The position numbers and the translations under genes are program-made. From assembly GCF_001953875.1 (NCBI RefSeq), contig NZ_MQUR01000027.1:1-64000 (forward strand): DNA of 64,000 nucleotides. The letters are read 5' to 3'. This stretch comes from Streptomyces amritsarensis. Lineage in GTDB: Bacteria; Actinomycetota; Actinomycetes; Streptomycetales; Streptomycetaceae. Position 1 is the stretch's first letter. Every line of letters starts with the position of its first letter. The notes below the pieces were generated by a model. The model saw only the letters and a program-made list of their open reading frames with translations, searched no databases and was not told the origin of the DNA. Shown here in pieces: positions 49,844-58,299 of this stretch.

Positions 49844-51222
49844 ACCCCCGCGTCCTGCGCACCGAACTGCGGCGCTCCGTCGCCCCCTGGGCCGGTCTGG
49901 TGATCCTCGCGGCACCGCTGGCACTCCTCTACCTGATCCCCGGAACGTGGTGGACCGGCACCGCGCGGTGGACGGCCCAGTGGACCTCCCTGGCCCTGTG
50001 GACCCGTTCCCTGCTCATCCTGCTGTGGCCGGTCGCCGTGGGACTGGGGGCGCTCCAGGGACTGCGGGACCACCGCTCCGGCACCGCCGAACTCCTGGCG
50101 AGCACGCCGCGGCCCGCCCGCCACCGCGCCGCCGCGGTCGCCGGCGCCACGGCCCTCGCGCTCACTTCGGCCTTCGCGCTCGTCGTCCTCGTCGGAGCCG
50201 TCCAGGTGCTCGCCGACAGCGCCTACCCGCACTTCGGATGGCTGCCGATCTCGCTGGTGGGAGCGCTCTCCCTGGCCGCGGGCGCCGTCCTGGGCATGGG
50301 GGTCGGGCGGGCCGTGCCGTCCGTACTGACCCCGCCCGTACTGGCCGTGGGCGCACTGGTGTTCACCAACGTGCTGCGCGTCTCGGACGAGACGGCGGTA
50401 CCGCAGGCCGCCGTCCCCAACCGGCTCTCGCTGCTGTCGCCGGCGGTGGCACAGGTACGCGAGGTGCTGTTCACCCTGTCCGCCTCCGTGCACGTCGGAC
50501 AGACCCTGTGGCTCCTGGGGCTGGCCGCCACCGGACTCGCGCTGCTGGCCGCGGCGACCCCGCGCGCCCGGCTGCTCGCCCTGGCACCCGCCCTGGCGGG
50601 TGCGGTGCTCGCCCTGCTCGTCCTGCCCTCCGACCCCCGCCGGACCTACGTCGTCGACGAGGCGGCCGCCCGGCAGGTGTGCGACGGCCCCGTGTGCGTG
50701 ACGAAGGCGCACCGGGCGCGACTCGCCGACCTGGCGGACCCCGGCAGGAAGGCCCTGGGCCTGCTGCGCGAGGCACTGGGCGACGGGGCTCCGGTCGTCA
50801 TCCACGAGAGCGCCACGCCGCGGGAGCTCGGCGCCACCCCGGCACGGTACGACGGCGTCCTCGTGGTCGACTTCGACGACGGGACGATCGCCGACGCGCG
50901 CGGCGACGCCCTGGTCAGGGCCCTGGTCGCCCAGGGCATGGCCCCGGTCTGCCGCCCGCGCAGCGACCGCGAGGGCGGTCCGGCCGCGGAGAGCGCCGCG
51001 CAGAGCGTCGCGGCGGGCTGGGTCCTCGGCGACCTCCGGCCCCTCGACGGCAACGGCCACTCCGGGGCAGAACAGCTCGCCCTGGCCGAACCGGTGTGGC
51101 GGGAGCTCACGGCACTGCCGAGGCCCGAACAGCTCGCACGGGTCAACGCCATGCGCACGGCCGCACTCGGCTGCCAGGGCGACCCGCTGGGCGCGCTCGC
51201 GGGCACGGGCGAGTCGCCGTGA
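49840..51222 (+). CDS. ABC transporter permease, large subunit
   Basis: Start GTG 49840, overlapping the ATPase stop. The 460-residue protein has six membrane helices in the first ~250 residues (WAGLVILAAPLALLYLIPG, SLLILLWPVAVGLGALQGLR, AGATALALTSAFALVVLVGA, ISLVGALSLAAGAVLGMGVG, LWLLGLAATGLALLAAATP, LLALAPALAGAVLALLVLPS). A ~200-residue soluble C-terminal domain with two cysteines (RQVCDGPVCVT) and a conserved IHESATPRELGATPARYDG follows. The soluble domain on the outer or inner face is uncommon for ABC-2 permeases. No family name is recalled. Confidence 0.82.
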   Translation: MNPRVLRTELRRSVAPWAGLVILAAPLALLYLIPGTWWTGTARWTAQWTSLALWTRSLLILLWPVAVGLGALQGLRDHRSGTAELLASTPRPARHRAAAVAGATALALTSAFALVVLVGAVQVLADSAYPHFGWLPISLVGALSLAAGAVLGMGVGRAVPSVLTPPVLAVGALVFTNVLRVSDETAVPQAAVPNRLSLLSPAVAQVREVLFTLSASVHVGQTLWLLGLAATGLALLAAATPRARLLALAPALAGAVLALLVLPSDPRRTYVVDEAAARQVCDGPVCVTKAHRARLADLADPGRKALGLLREALGDGAPVVIHESATPRELGATPARYDGVLVVDFDDGTIADARGDALVRALVAQGMAPVCRPRSDREGGPAAESAAQSVAAGWVLGDLRPLDGNGHSGAEQLALAEPVWRELTALPRPEQLARVNAMRTAALGCQGDPLGALAGTGESP

Positions 51223-51794
51223 GGTGGCTGGTGCTGTACGCGCGTTCGCGTCAGGTGCCCGCGGCGCTCGCCGCCGCGGTGACCGGCGCACTGGTGGTGT
51301 GGGCGCTGGCCCGGGACGGCGGCGCCGCGCCCGGCGATCCGCGGCCGGCCGCGCTCGTCCTCACCGTCGCGGCCGCCGCGGCCTCGACCGGGCTCGGCGG
51401 ACAGGACCCCGCCCTGGACCGGACCGCCGCGATCCGCTGGTGGACCCGCAGGACCGCGCACGTCCTGATCGCGGGCACCGTCGCCTGCGCGGTGCTCCTC
51501 GGGCTCCGGGCCGTGGGCGCGGACCAGGTACCCACCGCGCTCGTCGTCCGGGACGCCGCCGGGCTGATGGGACTCGCAGCCCTCGGGGCGGCCGTGTGCG
51601 GCGCGGCCCACGCCTGGACCCTGCCGGTCGGGTGGCTGGCCCTGTCGTCGTTCGCCCCACCCCTCACCGGCGTGCCGATGGAGGTCGTGACCTGGATGCT
51701 GCAACCGCCGGGTACGGCGGCGAGCACCTGGACCGCGCTGACCGTCACGGCGGCAGGGACGGCCGCCTACGCGGTGACCGGGCCGAGACGATGA
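51219..51794 (+). CDS. ABC transporter permease, small subunit
   Basis: Start GTG 51219, overlapping the previous stop. The 191-residue protein has five hydrophobic helices (ALAAAVTGALVVWALARDG, AALVLTVAAAAASTGLGG, HVLIAGTVACAVLLGLRAVG, LMGLAALGAAVCGAAHAWTL, WTALTVTAAGTAAYAVTGP) and a short basic N-terminus. It is the second membrane subunit of the exporter, last in the five-gene coupled operon. A strong terminator follows the stop codon directly. Family not recognised. Confidence 0.82.
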   Translation: MRWLVLYARSRQVPAALAAAVTGALVVWALARDGGAAPGDPRPAALVLTVAAAAASTGLGGQDPALDRTAAIRWWTRRTAHVLIAGTVACAVLLGLRAVGADQVPTALVVRDAAGLMGLAALGAAVCGAAHAWTLPVGWLALSSFAPPLTGVPMEVVTWMLQPPGTAASTWTALTVTAAGTAAYAVTGPRR

Positions 51795-51823
51795 CAACGC
51801 CGGGGACGCCCCCCGGCGTTGTC
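51793..51823 (+). terminator. Terminator of the sigma/anti-sigma/ABC operon
   Basis: A perfect 13-bp stem (GACAACGCCGGGG and complement) with a 5-base loop begins inside the stop codon of the last permease gene. Confidence 0.85.
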
Positions 51824-51896
51824 GGTGCCTGCCGGTAGGTTGGCAGGGCCCGCAAGGTGACGTGCGGGCACCGACGCACCACGGGGGTACGACGCG

Positions 51897-54800
51897 ATGG
51901 GTCCGAGCACCGCATGGAGGGCCGCCGGGGACCACGAGCTGACGCTCGACGTCCGCAGCGGGCCCGAGCCCGTGCTCCGCTGCCGTACGGCCGGGGGGCG
52001 CGAGCTGAAGAAGGTACCGCCCGCACTCAAGGCCGATCCGCTGGTGCAGGAACTGACCGCGCTGGCCGAATGGATCGGCGACCACGCCGGCCAGGCGCTC
52101 ACGAGCGTCGAGCGGTGGATGACCCAATCCCTGCCGGTGCCGGCGGCGTTGATACGACAGGTGTGGCCCGACCCGTACTGGCGGCGGGCCCTGCACCATG
52201 CGGTGATCGCACCCTACGACGGCGGGGCGGGCGCCCCCGCCGACGGGCAGGAGGGGCAGGACGTGCGGCGCGCCGGAATACTCACCGGCATCGCCGCGGG
52301 CCCGGACGGTCCGCTGCTCGTGACGGGACTCGACGGGGAACACGAGCTGCACGACACCCTCGTCGCGGTCCCGCACCCGGTGCTCCTCGACCCGCGCGGC
52401 ACCGGCCGGCTCGGCCGCTGGCGCGGGCTGCTGGACGCGTGGGGCGGGAAGCAGGGCATCGAGCAACTGCACCGCGCGGTGTACGTCCGCCCGGACTGCT
52501 CCCCGGCGCCCCCACCCCCGACAGCAGGAGGAACGGGCACCACCCGTGACGGCATCACCGCCTTCCACGGCGCCGCGTACGAGTCCGGCGCCCGGTTCGA
52601 GCGCCTGGTCGCGCGGTTCGGCGGACGCATCGCCGGTGAGCGCGCCCACTTCACGTTCCCGCACCGGGGGAGCACCTACGGCATGGTGGCCGACCTGCGC
52701 CACCAGGGCCCCGCGGCGCCGGTGAGCCTGTACGACTTCCGGTTCGCCGACGGCCGGGGACGCCACGGATCGGGGGCGTACGACGCGGTGCCCCGGCCCG
52801 TCTGGTCCGAGGGGATCAGAGCGCTCGCCGCCCTCCACGACGAGCGGGAGCCCGGCGAGGGGCGCCCGCTCGGCGCCCTGCCGGCCGACTCCTCCTCCGG
52901 CTACCAGTCCTTCCTCGTCGACTGCGCCGCGTACGCCGCGGCCGGCGCACCGCAGGCCGATTCCCCGAGACCGCGCCCACCGGCCGACGCACGCCGACTC
53001 CTGGACGCGGGCGCGGTCCTGGCCGGCGAACCCGCCGGACCGGGCGAGGAGCCGCTGACCGCGCGCCGCTACGGATCGCCGCTCCTGGAGGACGGCGAAT
53101 GGTTCGTACGGCCCGTCGCGGCACGGGCGGTCGCGGCGCAGGACGCGGTGGCTCGCACCCTGGGCCTGGAACCGGACGCCGGCGGGGCCACACCGATCGG
53201 CAGGACATCGGTACGGCCCCTGGACTTCCTCACCAGGGTCTGCGGGCTCCACCCCGGGCTGGCCCGGCAGGCGATGGCGCTGCTCGCACCGTTGCGCACG
53301 TGCGCGACGACGGCCCGGACGAAGCCGGGCCGGGCCGCGACCCAACTCCGGGCGAATCTGGTGAAGCTGACCGCCGCTCACCCCGAGCTCCTGCCCCACG
53401 CCCTGGACGAGGGCGCACGGATCGTGGCCGCGGCGGGCAGCGTGGCCATGGCCAGGCCGCTCTACACGCAGGCACGGGCCGCGCAGAAGCGGCTGGGCGG
53501 TATCGACGAGTCCGCGCTGCGGGAGACCGTCTCGGAGTTCGGCGTGCTCGGTGTCGTCGACGCGAAGCTGCTCGGGCAGCACCGGGACGACATCGCCGCG
53601 CGCTCCTCGGCGGGCGAGGCCCACGAGGAACATCGCAGGCTCGTCCTGGCCTGGTGCCGCAGACAGAGCGGCCTTCCCGGGTCCCTCGTGCAGGACGGGA
53701 TGACCCACACGCGGCCGCGGGGCCTTCCCGCGTCGTTCGCCGTCGACCTGGCGCAGGGAGCCGGCGGTGGCCCCCTGCCCGCCGACGACACCAACACGGA
53801 GATCTTCCACCTGCTGCTGCGGGGCGGCGGACTGGAGAAGGCCACGGCGCCCGTGTGGGAGGCCTGGGCGGCGCCGCTGGAGCGGGACCTGTCCGAGCAC
53901 CCCGACACGGCCCGACACCTGCGGACCCACCTTCCCGAGCCCCGGGGCACCTCGGCCGCGGCGAAGACCGCGGCCGCCGAGGCATGGCTGGCGCTGCTGG
54001 CGCGCACGGGCCTGCTGGAGCCGTTCACCGGCGGGCCGGAAGCCGCCGCCGCCGAGTCCGCGAGGGCCGCGAACGACTGGCTGACGCTGTTCCTGCGGCG
54101 GTACGCCGGACTGCGGCTGCCGGCCGCGGGCCTGGAGCCGGTGGTCGCCTCGATCGCGGCACGCATGCGCGAGGCGGGCGAGCGGCGTGATCCCCTGCTC
54201 GGGCTGCAGAGCGACACGCTGGCGGGCGATTTCGGGGGCGTCGGTGTGGACCTCGGGCTGCTCGCCCTCATGAAGCGGGTCGACATGCCGATGGACGACC
54301 CGGCCGGAGGCGGGCGTCTGCGGGCGCTGCAGTGGATACAGCGGCGGGGGACCGACGGCGTCGAGCCCGTCCTGGCCGACCCCGCCTTCCGGGAGGCGAT
54401 CCGCGCAGAACTGACCGCCGGCGTGCGGGGAAGCCTCGGATACACCGTCACCCGGCACCACCTCACGCCGTTCCCGAAGGTCACGAGGAAGGTGGCCGCG
54501 CTCGAAGCACTGCGGGAGCTGATGGCCGGGATCCTCGACGAGCGTGCGCTGCGCGTGGCGGCGGGCGGCGAGGACCGGCTGTTCGCCCTCCAGGACCTGC
54601 TGCTCCATGTGGAACCGTTCGTCGTCGCCGGGGCCGCGAAGCACTTCGATGCCCACGTCCGGCAGGCACTGGCCGTCGAACCGGCCGACCTGCTGGCGGA
54701 CACCCTGCACGCCGGCTGTCTCGCCCACGGGCACGACGGCGACCGGACGGCCCCGTGCGGGTTGCGGGAAGTGACCGCCGACCACGCCCGGGACCTGCTG

Positions 54801-55046
54801 GAGTCGACGGACCCCGACGTACGCCACCGCCATGCGCAGGTGTTCGCCGTCGAGCCGGTCACCCGTCGCAGCCGGTACCTCGACCACCGTGAAGGGACCG
54901 CGTTCGCGCAGGACCTGCTGCCCGTCATCGAGAAGTCCCTGCCGCACATCGCGGACGGCTCCTGCAGGTCGCGTGCGCTCGGGCTCGTCCAGGGCGTGCT
55001 GTGGTGCGAGGCGTGGCAGACGACGCTCCGGCGGTCCCTCCGGTGA
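51897..55046 (+). CDS. Large DUF4132-domain protein
   Basis: The 1049-residue soluble protein carries a DUF4132 domain at its N-terminus (~20-195: GRELKKVPPALKADPLVQEL, ALHHAVIAPYDGG, GRLGRWRGLLDAWGGKQGIE), a domain known from MolR/YehI-like E. coli proteins of unknown function. The remaining ~850 residues are mostly Ala/Leu-rich helical repeats, with LRANLVKLTAAHPELLPHAL and HRRLVLAWCRRQSGLPGS, and no catalytic motif is visible. In other genomes DUF4132 proteins combine with WGR or PARP-like domains or AAA+ genes; here it stands alone. It has no signal peptide. A large antisense frame (50646-55127) is not coding. Confidence 0.78.
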   Translation: MGPSTAWRAAGDHELTLDVRSGPEPVLRCRTAGGRELKKVPPALKADPLVQELTALAEWIGDHAGQALTSVERWMTQSLPVPAALIRQVWPDPYWRRALHHAVIAPYDGGAGAPADGQEGQDVRRAGILTGIAAGPDGPLLVTGLDGEHELHDTLVAVPHPVLLDPRGTGRLGRWRGLLDAWGGKQGIEQLHRAVYVRPDCSPAPPPPTAGGTGTTRDGITAFHGAAYESGARFERLVARFGGRIAGERAHFTFPHRGSTYGMVADLRHQGPAAPVSLYDFRFADGRGRHGSGAYDAVPRPVWSEGIRALAALHDEREPGEGRPLGALPADSSSGYQSFLVDCAAYAAAGAPQADSPRPRPPADARRLLDAGAVLAGEPAGPGEEPLTARRYGSPLLEDGEWFVRPVAARAVAAQDAVARTLGLEPDAGGATPIGRTSVRPLDFLTRVCGLHPGLARQAMALLAPLRTCATTARTKPGRAATQLRANLVKLTAAHPELLPHALDEGARIVAAAGSVAMARPLYTQARAAQKRLGGIDESALRETVSEFGVLGVVDAKLLGQHRDDIAARSSAGEAHEEHRRLVLAWCRRQSGLPGSLVQDGMTHTRPRGLPASFAVDLAQGAGGGPLPADDTNTEIFHLLLRGGGLEKATAPVWEAWAAPLERDLSEHPDTARHLRTHLPEPRGTSAAAKTAAAEAWLALLARTGLLEPFTGGPEAAAAESARAANDWLTLFLRRYAGLRLPAAGLEPVVASIAARMREAGERRDPLLGLQSDTLAGDFGGVGVDLGLLALMKRVDMPMDDPAGGGRLRALQWIQRRGTDGVEPVLADPAFREAIRAELTAGVRGSLGYTVTRHHLTPFPKVTRKVAALEALRELMAGILDERALRVAAGGEDRLFALQDLLLHVEPFVVAGAAKHFDAHVRQALAVEPADLLADTLHAGCLAHGHDGDRTAPCGLREVTADHARDLLESTDPDVRHRHAQVFAVEPVTRRSRYLDHREGTAFAQDLLPVIEKSLPHIADGSCRSRALGLVQGVLWCEAWQTTLRRSLR

Positions 55047-55236
55047 AGCGGGCCGCCCTCCGCCGCGGGAGGGACGTCTGGAAGGATCCGGAGGCGTGAT
55101 CGCGCATCCCTCCGACGACCTGGCCACCGCCTTCGCCGGCCGCGCCCCCCGGTGCCGTCCGGACTACGAGGAGGCCCTCGCCGAGTCGGACCGGGTCCTG
55201 AAGACGTACCAGCACGCGACGAACGGAGAGGTGCCC

Positions 55237-56450
55237 ATGCAGAGACGTCACGCGGTGGTGGCCGGGGCCGGTATCGGCGGCCTGACCGCCGCCATCGCAC
55301 TGCACCGCCGCGGCTGGCGGGTCACCGTCTGCGAACGCGCCCCCGCACCGCCCACCACCGGCGCCGGCATCGGACTCGCCCCAACGCCCTGCGCGCCCTC
55401 GACACCCTCGGCGTGGCCGCCGCCCGGGCCGCCGGCAGCGCCGTACCCGCCACGATGGGCGTACGCCGCTCCGACGGCCTGTGGCTCACCCGCGCCGAGA
55501 CCTCCCACATGGCCGCCCGCTACGGCATGGCGCCGATCGCCGTACCGCGGCCGGCCTTCACCGCGGCCCTCGCCGCCGCCCTGCCGCCGCAAGCCCTCCG
55601 CTACGGCACCACCGTGACCGGCGTCGACGACCCCGCCGGCCGCCCCACCGTCCGCACGGCCGAAGGCCCGGACCTCCCCGCCGACCTGGTCGTCGCCGCC
55701 GACGGGATCCACAGCCCCCTGCGCCGCGCCTGCTTTCCCGACCACCCCGGCCTGCACTACATCGGCGAGACGGCCTGGCGGACCCTCGTCGACGCCCCGG
55801 ACCTGCGGATCCCGTCCATGAGCGAGACGTGGGGGCGAGGGGAACGCTTCGGCGTCACCCCGCTCGCCGACGGCCGGTACTACCTCTACGCCACCGCGGT
55901 CGTCCCGGCCGGCACCCGGCCGGCCGACGCCCGCGCGGAACTGAGCCGCCGCTTCGGCTCGTGGCACGACCCGATCCCCGCCCTACTGGACCGCGTCGGG
56001 CGCTTCGACCCCGCCGACGTCCTCCAGAACGACCTGTACGACCTGGCCGCCCCGCTACCCCGCCTGCACCACGGCCGGATCGCCTGGCTCGGCGACGCCG
56101 CCCACGCCATGGCCCCCAACCTCGGCCAGGGCGGATGCCAGGCCATCGAGGACGCGGTCATCCTCGCGCACCTGCTCCCGGCCGGAGCCATCGGCGCCGG
56201 CGTGGACACCGGCGACGCCGTCCCGGCCGCCCTCGCCGCGTACACCGCGGCCCGCCGCGACCGCACCGACGCCATCCGCCTCCGGGCCCGCCGCGTCGGC
56301 CGCCTGGGCGCCCTCCGCAACCCGCTCGCGGCGACGGCCCGGGACCTCGCGGTCCGTGCGACCCCGACCCGACTGGCCCTGCGCGGCATGGACGACCTCT
56401 TCAACGGCTTCCACCTGCCAGGCCCTGGAGCGAGCCCCCACGTGTATTGA
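55237..56450 (+). pseudogene. FAD-dependent aromatic monooxygenase with a frameshift
   Basis: ATG 55237 (GGAGAGG site) opens RRHAVVAGAGIGGLTAAIAL, the FAD-binding Rossmann start of the PHBH/salicylate-hydroxylase group. At 55379-55382 the run GCCCC should be GCCCCC to read GIGLAPNALRAL; the missing C shifts the reading frame. The rest continues in another frame to 56450 (ARYGMAPIAVPRPAFTAALA, VVAADGIHSPLRRACFPD, GDAAHAMAPNLGQGGCQAIE) with all motifs intact. With one base restored the product is ~405 residues, a normal length. It is a pseudogene, a sequencing/assembly error in a homopolymer, or an unlikely recoding event. Confidence 0.88.
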
Positions 56451-56781
56451 TCACGAGCGTGGCCAACGGTGCATGACCCCGTCCCACCACACCCGCGTGC
56501 ACCGGGCGTGCCGGAACGTCCGACGACCGAACCACAAGCGGCGAACCGGACCGCCTTCCTGCACCTGGCAGCCGGGAGCCGTAGCAGGGGGATGGCGCAC
56601 GGTCACCGCGAGCGGATCACCCCGGACGCACTCTCGACCGGCTGTGCGCATCGGTGTGGGGCGCCGGCCCCTGGGCCGTCCGGCGGGGGTGCGGCGTGCA
56701 CGCGTGTCGCAGGGAGAGGGACGATGAGAGGGCTGGGAGGGTAGGGCCCCAGCCTGCGGCGGCCGGAAGGAGAGCCCGGAG
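56451..56781. other. Intergenic region before the second SpoIIE phosphatase
   Basis: About 330 bp. Short Arg/Pro-rich frames only; no ribosome site or domain. It presumably contains the promoter of the downstream gene. Confidence 0.4.
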
Positions 56782-58287
56782 ATGGGAGCGAGCGAGCCCT
56801 CGCACGGCGATCCCGCACAGGCGCGCCCCGCCGCCTCCGGGCCGGGCGGCCTGCTCGACGTGCTGCGCGTGGCGGCCGTCCTCCTCGACTCCGAGGGCCG
56901 GATCGACCTGTGGAGCCCCCAGGCCGAGGAACTGTTCGGTTACACGGCGGACGAGGCGCTCGGGGAGTACGCGGGCCGTCTGCTGCTCCACGAGGAGCAC
57001 CGCCCGGTCGTGCTGGACATGTTCGCCGAGGTCATGGAGCGCGGGGTCAGCTGGGTCGGCGTCTTCCCCATCCGGCACAAGGACGGCAGCACCCGCATGG
57101 TCGAGTTCCGCAACATGCGGCTGCTGGACTCCCAGCAGGAGTACTACGCCCTGGGCCTGGCCGCCGACCAGGCGACGGTGCGGCAGGTCGAACGCGACCT
57201 GGCCCTGTCCGCCCGGCTCGTGGACCAGTCGCCGGTCGGCCTCGGCGTCCTCGACACCGACCTGCGCTACGTCTCGGTCAATCCGGCGGAGGAACGCCTC
57301 AACGGGGTGCCCGCCGCCGAGCACGTCGGGCGGCACGTCCACGAGGTGCTGCCGGCCGTGGACCCGTCCTTCGAGGCCGCGATGCGCGAGGTGCTGGCCA
57401 CCGGTGTCCCCATCGTGGACCAGTACACCGTCGGCCGTACCCCCGCCGACCCGGACCACGACCACGCCTGGTCGATCTCGTTCTACCGGCTCGAAGCCCC
57501 CAACGGGACCGTGCTGGGCGTGGCCACGGCCAGCGTGGACGTCACCGAGCGGCACCGCGCGGTCGAAGAGCAACGCAACACCGCACTCACCCTCCAGCGC
57601 AGCCTGCTGCCCCACACGCCGCCGCGGCGGCCGGGCCTGGAAGTCGCCACCCGGTACCGCCCGGCCCAGGCCACCATGGAGATCGGCGGCGACTGGTTCG
57701 ACGTGATCCCGCTGAGCGGCGACAAGACCGCCCTGGTGGTCGGCGACGTCATGGGCAGCGGCGTCGGGGCCGCGGCCAGCATGGGCCAGCTCCGCACCGC
57801 CACCCGGACCCTGGCCGACCTCGACCTCGACCCCGCGCAGGTCCTGCACCACCTCGACCACGTCACCGAGGGCCTGGAAACCATCGCGACCTGCGTCTAC
57901 GCCGTCTACGACCCGCGGGCGGCGCAGTGGCACCTCTCCCTCGCCGGGCACCTGCCGCCGGTACTGCTGCGGCAGGACGGCTCGCGCGAACTCCTCGACC
58001 TGCCCACCGGCGCGCCGCTCGGCGGTGTCGGTGTCGCCTTCCACACCGTCAGCATCTGCGTCGGGACCGGCGACCAGCTCGTCCTCTACACCGACGGCCT
58101 CGTCGAGACCCGCGACGATCCGATCGACGAGCGCCTCGACGTCCTCCTCCACGCCCTGGACGACCCCCGCCGCCCTCTGGACGAGACCTGCGACCTGCTG
58201 CTGGACACCATGCGCCATCCGGGAGTCCACGACGACGTGGCCCTCCTGATCGCCCGCGCCACCCCCACCTTCGAACAACCCTGCTGA
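56782..58287 (+). CDS. PAS-PAS-SpoIIE (PP2C) phosphatase
   Basis: The start ATG 56782 is preceded by GGAAGGAG. The 501-residue protein has two PAS domains (~25-130: LRVAAVLLDSEGRIDLWSPQ, AEELFGYTADEALGEYAG; ~145-265: VGLGVLDTDLRYVSVNPAEE) and a PP2C/SpoIIE domain (~290-495: TMEIGGDWFDVIPLSGDKTA, VVGDVMGSGVGAAASMGQLR, VLYTDGLVETRDDPIDERLD, DDVALLIARA). It lacks the GAF found in the 43107 homologue. The expected activity is dephosphorylation of a STAS antagonist in response to a small-molecule or redox signal. The gene ends 12 bp from the convergent ABC exporter. Confidence 0.9.
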   Translation: MGASEPSHGDPAQARPAASGPGGLLDVLRVAAVLLDSEGRIDLWSPQAEELFGYTADEALGEYAGRLLLHEEHRPVVLDMFAEVMERGVSWVGVFPIRHKDGSTRMVEFRNMRLLDSQQEYYALGLAADQATVRQVERDLALSARLVDQSPVGLGVLDTDLRYVSVNPAEERLNGVPAAEHVGRHVHEVLPAVDPSFEAAMREVLATGVPIVDQYTVGRTPADPDHDHAWSISFYRLEAPNGTVLGVATASVDVTERHRAVEEQRNTALTLQRSLLPHTPPRRPGLEVATRYRPAQATMEIGGDWFDVIPLSGDKTALVVGDVMGSGVGAAASMGQLRTATRTLADLDLDPAQVLHHLDHVTEGLETIATCVYAVYDPRAAQWHLSLAGHLPPVLLRQDGSRELLDLPTGAPLGGVGVAFHTVSICVGTGDQLVLYTDGLVETRDDPIDERLDVLLHALDDPRRPLDETCDLLLDTMRHPGVHDDVALLIARATPTFEQPC

Positions 58288-58299
58288 CCCCGGCCGCCC

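Noticed and set aside
50646..55127. 1493-codon open frame on the minus strand
   Set aside because: Low-complexity Arg/Gly/Pro composition and no start site; it is antisense to the DUF4132 and permease genes.
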